Position numbers and translations under genes: made by a program
Shown here: positions 57,313-64,000 of the stretch, piece by piece
Numbering within the stretch: position 1 is the first letter of the stretch
How the letters are laid out: each line of letters begins with the position of its first letter
The notes under the pieces: model-generated
What the model was told of the DNA's origin: nothing
Databases searched by the model: none
Seen by the model: only the letters and a program-made list of their open reading frames with translations
Assembly (NCBI GenBank): GCA_009599575.1
Contig: VWND01000064.1
Coordinates: 1,426,001 to 1,490,000 of the forward strand
DNA: 64,000 nucleotides
Origin: Blumeriella jaapii
Lineage: Eukaryota > Ascomycota > Leotiomycetes > Helotiales > Drepanopezizaceae
Direction: 5' to 3'

Positions 57313-60300
57313 ATGCTGGCCCGGTGTGAGGGCCCCATCTGGCAGGTCGATGATATCACGAACTGCGTGCAGAGAAAGCAAGGCCGCCCTCCTCCCTCGA
57401 TCTCGCGACGGTCATGCTAACGCTCCGTGCAGCTTCCTGAAGGTCCTTTTCCCTCTCGTCGTCGTCGGCGCATCTTTCCTCCTCCTGCTGTGTCAAGCGA
57501 TCCAGCGCGCTCGCACACAACGGAACGCCCACGACAGAGTCCGTACGCACGGCTCGAGTTCGATTGCAGATGGACCAGCTGGCGCTGGCTATCAGCAGAT
57601 TCCCGCAGAAGACGCGGTGGCTACAAATCCCGAGGAACAGGAGGATGGTTTGACCATAAGTGGGGGTCGACTGGTGTTGACGAAGACGACCACGAAAGGC
57701 TCCGTCGCAGCGCTCGATGCACCCCGAGCTCAACATACCATCCTGGCCATCGAGTTACTGGCTCTCGTTGCCGTGGACGCTATCAACATCGCTGCCTGTG
57801 TTCTTCACGCATACGGCCGCAATGGAACGCTTGCGACAGTGGCAGGAATTGTCACATGGACCTACATCCTGTTGTTGGCGATCCTGAGATGGACGTTGTC
57901 GAACACCGCGTGGAGAATCCCCGGGTTGTGGAACCATACCACCTCCTTGTACACCCTGATGTGGATCTTCTCGATTGTCATTTTCCGGTCTGCCATCATC
58001 CATCCTCGCTCCGGGACAGCTCAGGCTCTCGTCATTTCCGAGTTTGCTCTCACTACCCTGCTCTTTGGCATCGCGATCACGACCCGGAAAGGAAACAAGG
58101 CTGTGGTGCTGGAATGGGAGAATGACTTGGAGCCATCAAGAGAGCCTCTTGCCAGTATTTTCTCTATTGCAACATTTGGTTGGGTCGATGCCATTGTCTG
58201 GCACGGCTATCAAAAGACCTTTGAGTTAGCAGACGTCTGGAATTTGATGCCCAGGGACAAGGCAGCCTCTGTCTTGGCGGACTATCGGCAGCTGAAGAAG
58301 ACCACTGCTTTGACTTGGCATCTTATGAGCTACTTCAAATTGAGCCTTATCACTCAGTGCTGTTACGCTGTGATTTCTGCCTTCTTTACCTTTGCACCTA
58401 CCCTCTTGCTCAAATCAATTCTGGAGTACGTCGAGGATCCTGACGTTGCGCCTAGAAACGTCATTTGGCTCTTTGTGATCTTGCTCGCTTTCACAGATAT
58501 TCTGCGGTCCCTCGCCGATCAACAGTCCCTGTGGATTGGACGCAAGATCTGTATCAGGCTGCGAGCAATCATCATTGGTGAGATCTACGCCAAAGCTCTC
58601 CGCCGGAAAGCAGCCGCCGGACGGGATACCACTCTTGGGGACAAGAAGGATAAGAGCGATGCTGCAAAGCCCAGCTGGTTCAAGAAACTCACGGGTCGGG
58701 GCGGGAAAAAGGAGGACGGCGATGCAGAAGACTCCGATGCGCCCCCTGCGACGGTTCCCCCAGATGACAAACCTCCATCCAAGGGCGGCGATGAGCAAGT
58801 CAACGTGGGAACCATCATCAATCTGATGTCTGTCGATTCGTTCAATGTCAGCGAAGTCACGGCCTACCTGCACTTCCTGTTCGCTCAAGCACCGACTCAG
58901 CTGATCGTGGCGATCTACCTGCTGTACAATATCCTCGGGTACAGCAGCATTCCCGGACTTGTTGTGATGGCGATCCTTCTTCCCGTCAACATCGCGTTCG
59001 CTCGAGGGTTTGGCAGGGCCCAGAAGAAAATCATGGCCGCTACCGACAAGCGAATCCACACGACCAACGAAGTTCTCCAAAACATCCGAATCATCAAGTT
59101 CTTTGCGTGGGAACATCGTTTCAGCGACTTGGTCAATGAGAAGCGACGAGCCGAGCTGAAGGCGCTGCGAACCAACTATCTCATCTGGGCTTTTGCGGCC
59201 GCCGTCTGGAACACCGTCCCCACCCTGATCACCTTCTTCTCGTTCCTCGTCTACACCGTGGTGGAGAGGAAGCCTCTGTATCCTTCGGTCGCGTTTACAG
59301 CCATGTCGTTGTTTTCAATCCTTCGGGTGCCTCTGGACCAGATCGGGGATATGCTTGCCCACGTGCAAGAGACCAAGGTCTCGGTAGACCGTGTAGAGGA
59401 ATTCTTGAACGAGGAGGAGACGGAGAAGTACGAGCAGCTCCAACACGCCAACTTGGACGAGGAAGGAAATCCCATGATTGGTTTCCAAAATGCAACGTTC
59501 TCCTGGGGCGGCAAAGAAGCCCCAGGAGACGAGGCATCGTCTGCGTTCCGGCTTATGGACATGGACATCAAATTCGAGATGGGGAAGCTAAACATCATTG
59601 CAGGCCCCACGGGTTGTGGCAAGACATCGTTGCTGATGGCTTTGCTCGGAGAAATGACGCTTATCAAAGGCAAGGTCTTCTTGCCCGGTGGCTACAGCCG
59701 CGAGGACGTTCACCCCGACCCAGAGACCGGTCTTACGGAGAGTGTTGCGTACTGCGCTCAGCAAGCCTGGCTCGTCAATGCCAACATCAAAGACAACATT
59801 CTCTTCGCGGCACCCCTGGATGAGAAGCGGTACAAGGACGTTCTCGTTGCTTGTGCTCTTGAGCGTGATCTCGAGATTCTCGACGACGGGGACGAAACCC
59901 TCGTGGGCGAGAAGGGCATCACCCTCTCAGGCGGCCAGAAGCAGCGTGTCTCGCTTGCGAGAGCGTTGTATTCCAACTCGCGACATGTTCTCCTGGACGA
60001 CTGTCTGAGTGCCGTGGACTCGCATACCGCCAAGTGGATCTTCGATAATTGCATCCGTGGTCCGCTCATGCGCGATCGAACCTGCATCTTGGTCACGCAC
60101 AACTTGGCTCTCTGTGTGCCACAGTCCAGATATGTCGTTCTTCTTGACAATGGCAAGATCGAGTTGCAGGGCTCTTCGGAGGATGTCATTGCCTCGGGCA
60201 AGCTGGGTGACGAGGTTGCCAACACCAGGGCTAGCTCAGCCGAGGTGTCGAAAATGCCATCTCGGGTCCCCTCTAGCCTGGGTGACGAGAGTGGCGAAAC

Positions 60301-62501
60301 GCTCGTGGGCGATGTCGAGGCTGCGAACGGACATGGTGACCTCGGGCTGTCGAGAGCCAAGAGCAATGACAAGGCTGCAAAGAAGGTTGGCAAGGATGCA
60401 ATGCAGGAGACGAAGGCTGAAGGGGGTGTGAAATGGACCGTCATCGTCCTTTATCTGAGGTCCATGGGCCCTTGGTATGTTCAAGCCCTTTCGAAATTCG
60501 TCGCTTCTTGCTAATGTCTCAGGTGGTTTTGGATCCTTGCGATGCTTGTTTTCGGTGTTCAGCAATTCGGAAATCTTGCTTCCAACATCTGGATTCGAGA
60601 ATGGGCAAATCAATACGAGTCCGAGTCGATTCAAAGCCACCGTAGCCCGGCGCCGAACAGTTGGGTGGGCAACTTGATTTCCATGATTCCGGTCACCAGT
60701 TCGAAGGTGTCACAGGTACAGCTGTATTTCGATCCCAACAAGACCTCCATTCTTTCCAGGATAGCTCCTGGCGTCGACGTCTCGTTCTACCTGACGGTAT
60801 ATGCCCTGATTGGAGTTGCGAGCATGCTCGTTGTGCTCTTTCGGGATATGTGGCTGTTCTATGGCTCCCTGACCGCCAGCTGGAAGATTCATCAACGCTT
60901 GATGCAGTCCGTCACTCGGGCAAAATTCAAGTTCTTCGACGTCACGCCTCTTGGTCAGCTCATGAACCGCTTCAGCAAGGATTTGGAAGCCGTGGACCGA
61001 GAAGTGGCCCCCATCGCCATTTATGTCATGTCTTGCGCGCTCGCCATCGCCGTCACCGTTGCGATCATCACCGCCATCACGCCAGGCTTCCTCTTTGCTG
61101 CGGTCATTATCGGCTCGTTGTACTTCGTTGTGGGGAAGTTCTACCTCCGTTCTTCCAGAGATCTGAAGAGGATTGAGTCGGTGCAGAGGAGTCCTCTGTT
61201 CCAGCAATTTGGCGAAACTCTCAGCGGCATCGACGATTCGGGCGTACGGAGATGAGCGACGATTTATCCGCGACAACATGACGCGGATCAATACCCACAA
61301 CCGCCCATTCATTTTTCTGTGGGCTGCGAACCGGTGGCTGGCTTTCCGAGTCGATCTTGTCGGCGATCTGGTCGCCTTCTTCGCTGGTGCATTTATTGTC
61401 TTGAGCATTGGAAAGATCGATGCCGGTTCTGCCGGTCTCTCTCTCAGTTACGCACTCAGCTTCACGGAGAACGTGCTCTGGTTGGTGCGACTCTACGCTA
61501 TCAACGAGCAAAACATGAACTCGGTCGAGCGGATCAAGGAATATCTGGACGTCGAGCAAGAAGCAGAAGCGGTCATCGAGGATACCAGACCTGCTGCCAA
61601 CTGGCCCAGCCAGGGGTCAGTTGAGTTTATCAACTACACTACCAGATACAGGCCCGACTTGGAACCCGTTTTGAGGAATGTGACGTTCAAGATCAGACCT
61701 TCGGAAAAGGTGGGCATTGTCGGTCGGACAGGTGCAGGAAAGAGTTCTCTCGCTCTCGCTCTGTTCCGAGGTCTTGAGGCCGAGGAAGGCAAGATTTTGA
61801 TCGACGACGTGGATATCGGTCTCATCGGTCTCCGAGACCTTCGCGAGTCGATCACCATTGTGCCACAAGATCCAACGCTTTTTACCGGAACCATCAGAAG
61901 CAATCTCGATCCCTTCAATCTCTTCACCGACGAGGATATCTTCACGGCTTTGCGAAGAGTCCAACTCATTGGGGCTTCTTTCTCCACCGAGAGCCCATCC
62001 ACACCCTTGAACACCTCGCGGCCCGCGACCCCGGGCCCAGTGAACGGTCTCGCAGAGACGTCGACCTCGGTCACCAACAAGAACATCTTCCTCAACCTCT
62101 CATCCACGGTCACGGAGTCCGGCAACAACCTGTCCCAGGGCCAGAAGCAACTTCTCTGCCTCGCACGTGCGCTCTTAAAACAACCCAAGGTCCTAATGAT
62201 GGATGAAGCTACGGCGTCCATCGACTACAACACCGATTCCAAGATCCAAGAGACCATCCGTGAACTCACAAGCACGATCATCACCATTGCGCATCGCCTG
62301 CAGACCATTGTCGATTACGACAAGGTGCTGGTTCTGGATCGCGGCTCTGTGGTCGAGTATGGACATCCACACGAGCTGCTCCAGAAAGAAGGCAAGGATG
62401 CCATCTTCAAGGGCATGTGCGCGACGAGCGGCGATTTAGAAGCGCTGCAGAAAGCCGCCAAGAAAGCTTGGGACGCCGGGCGACTCGTCGACGTCGAGTG
62501 A
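57313..62501 (+). CDS. full-size ABCC (MRP) transporter, YBT1-like ATP-dependent bile acid permease; apparent 2-nt frameshift
   Basis: Vacuolar or plasma-membrane exporter of conjugates/organic anions. Exons 57313-57377, 57433-60474, 60523-62501; about 1695 aa once the break is allowed for. The start MLARCEGPIWQVDDITNCVQ joins NFLKVLFPLVVVGASFLL through a GC-AG intron (57378-57432, donor GCAAGG, branch GCTAAC). TMD0 precedes two six-helix domains. NBD1: Walker A GPTGCGKTS, signature LSGGQKQRVSLARAL, Walker B VLLDDCLSAVD. NBD2: GRTGAGKSS, LSQGQKQLLCLARALL, VLMMDEATASID. Intron 2 (60475-60522) restores PW-WFWILAM. At 61223-61232 the frame breaks: FGETLSG is followed, two nucleotides short, by ASTIRAYGDERRFIRD. 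Adding two nucleotides makes the total length divisible by three. Transport substrate unknown. Confidence 0.9.
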
Positions 62502-62636
62502 GAGAGGGCCTGTAGACATTCGGATCCTCCTACTGTACAATGTATTTTTTCCCCTTCGTCTCTGTGCTGCACCGTTTCGTTCGGGGCGGGATATCTTCTG
62601 GCACTTGCTTTCCAATCGGTTGGAGGAGATGACCAA

Positions 62637-62719
62637 CTCCTCCTCCTCCTCCTCCTCCTCCTCCTCCTCCTCCTCCTCCTCCTCCTCCTCCTCCTCCTCC
62701 TCCTCCTCCTTCTCCTCCC
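62637..62719 (+). repeat. (TCC)n microsatellite
   Basis: About 24 uninterrupted TCC units, then TCT/TCC variants, about 130 bp after the ABC transporter stop; probably in its 3' untranslated region. Confidence 0.95.
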
Positions 62720-62763
62720 CCTTCTCCTCCCCCGGCCACGCTATCCTCGCCGAGGTGAGGTCC

Positions 62764-62791
62764 GTAAGTACAGTACAGTACAGTACAGTAC
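62764..62791 (+). repeat. (GTACA)n array with GTAAGTAC
   Basis: GTAAGTAC followed by five GTACA units; member of the GTAC motif family. Confidence 0.9.
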
Positions 62792-62966
62792 CAGACCGGA
62801 AAGAGTACCTACCTACCTACCTGTCTGTCTGTCTTCTTGCCACCTACCTACTTAGGTAAGTACCTATAGTTCTAGCAGAGCTAGCCACTCTGTACATACA
62901 TACGTCCATATACATACTGTACTTTTGAAAATCGATCATACAGTACCTTCGTGGTTTGGTTTGGTT

Positions 62967-63071
62967 GTGCTGTGCTGTATTGTATACTGTGCTGTGCTGT
63001 GCTGTGCTGTGCTGTGCTGTGCTGTAATGTGCTGTAATGTGCTGTAATGTGTGCTGTGTGCTGTGCTGTGA
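62967..63071 (+). repeat. (GTGCT)n pentanucleotide array
   Basis: Tandem GTGCT units with GTATT, GTAAT and GTGAT variants. Confidence 0.92.
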
Positions 63072-63179
63072 TGTATGGATCGTACTGTACATACCTTAGG
63101 GACTTCTCGATGCGTGCGATGTGAAGAGTGCCGCCGCGGGTTGGTTGTGTTTTGGTGATGTAGCGGGTATTGTCTGTAG

Positions 63180-63305
63180 TGAAGTGTAGTGTGGTGTGGT
63201 GTGGTGTGGGTGTGGTGTAGTGTGGTGTAGTGTAGTGTGGTGTAGTGTGGTGTGGTGTAGTGTGGTGTGGTGTGGTGTAGTGTGGTGTAGTGTAGTGTTG
63301 TGTAT
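63180..63305 (+). repeat. (GTGTGGT/GTGTAGT)-type GT-rich minisatellite
   Basis: Five-base units GTGTG/GTGTA in mixed order over about 125 bp; strand-asymmetric (G and T only, with A variants). Confidence 0.9.
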
Positions 63306-64000
63306 GTAGTGTATGTACTGTATGTATTGTAGTACGGGTATACAGATAGTGTATGAATGTATATATGTACATATAGGTACCCACCTACCTACCTACCCAG
63401 GTAAGTGTACAGTAGCAGAGTAAACAATCCACTCACCACCTTACCCAAGGACACCCTCCCTCCCTTTCTCACATCCCGAATCAAACACACCAACCAAAAC
63501 AGCCCGCCAAAAGACCTCCTTAAGCACTACGAAGAAACGAAGCAAAAAAAGGCCGGCTTTTCGGTTCGTTGAATGCGTTATAAATCATCCTTTTGCTTAG
63601 GGATGAATATGCACGCCGATGAAATAGTATACAGTAAATACCTACTAGATAGGTAGAAACAGAGCGTGTCGAGATATCGAATAGCTCTTACACTGTATGT
63701 AGGTAGCATGTATTGTTGTACGACGCTCGCCGTTCTGCGTTGGTGAGTTAGCTTCAGTGGCTTGGTGTTGTGTATGCTCGTGATACAGAGGGTTTCGGGA
63801 AATAAATGTTCGAGTGCAATTTATATGTACATATTCGGTTTTTTTTTTGTGCGGGGGGGGGGGGGGGGGGTTCAAACATGCTCGATAGGTAGTAGGCTTT
63901 CTCTCACGGTTACAGGTACTGACTGTACAATACAATACATACAATCGACTGTTTATATGTACAGTACTGTACCCCCCCCCCCCCCTCCGAGCAATTCCCT

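Larger units (their letters stand above)
62502..64000. other. 1.5-kb repeat-filled intergenic sequence to the window end
   Basis: Downstream of the ABC transporter. Contains trinucleotide, pentanucleotide and 5-7-bp minisatellites, G18 (63853-63870) and C13-14 (63973-63986). No gene seen. Confidence 0.6.

Overview
The window is nuclear DNA of a filamentous ascomycete (Pezizomycotina). Evidence: short introns (about 44-155 bp, mostly about 50) with GTAAGT-like donors, CTAAC/CTGAC branch sites and YAG acceptors; compact, mostly single-copy housekeeping genes on both strands; and fungal families such as Gcn2, a Cut12-type spindle pole protein, a Gti1/Pac2 (WOPR) regulator and a YBT1-type ABC permease. 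Class-level placement is uncertain. I see no transposon, rRNA, tRNA, CRISPR array or plasmid/phage signature.

Layout. 1-3114: C-terminal part of the eIF2alpha kinase GCN2 (+). 3498-4241 (-): complex I subunit NDUFA12, with a 7-nt micro-exon. 4432-6176 (+): PGS1. 6751-7970 (-): Sis1/Psi1-type Hsp40. 8862-11748 (-): UBA-like/UIM protein with one apparent frameshift. 12508-13314 (-): CDC34 E2. 15580-17932 (-): Cut12-like spindle pole protein, divergent from ORC2 at 18280-20066 (+). 21809-23252 (+): MOD5. 25667-27538 (-): a GH3 C-terminal domain plus GNAT protein without the GH3 barrel. 29267-31768 (+): CENP-I/Mis6. 32100-32650 (-): serine palmitoyltransferase small subunit. 32907-33510 (+): mitochondrial GGQ release-factor-like protein. 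33861-35763 (-): CorA/Alr magnesium transporter. 36987-37453 (+): SPC1. 37745-38270 (-): RBX1. 38935-40482 (+): Pro-rich putative decapping enhancer. 41244-43335 (+): MTO1. 45097-46047 (-): CRD1. 47135-48531 (-): RYP1/SGE1-type WOPR master regulator. 48532-57312: 8.8 kb of low-complexity DNA with no credible gene. 57313-62501 (+): full-size ABCC transporter. 62502-64000: repeats only.

Themes. The window holds the PGP synthase (PGS1) and the final synthase (CRD1) of cardiolipin synthesis, an E2 (Cdc34) and the RING subunit (Rbx1) of the SCF ubiquitin ligase, three chromosome/spindle genes (Cut12-like, ORC2, CENP-I) and two tRNA modifiers (MOD5, MTO1). These look like genome-wide housekeeping rather than a cluster; no biosynthetic cluster or defence system is visible.

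Most unusual: the very large repeat-filled region upstream of the WOPR regulator; a palindromic GTAC-centred motif family confined to intergenic DNA; the barrel-less GH3-GNAT protein; and three genes each interrupted by one 1-2 nt deletion, which may be assembly error. Exon coordinates were derived by eye from splice signals and reading-frame continuity.
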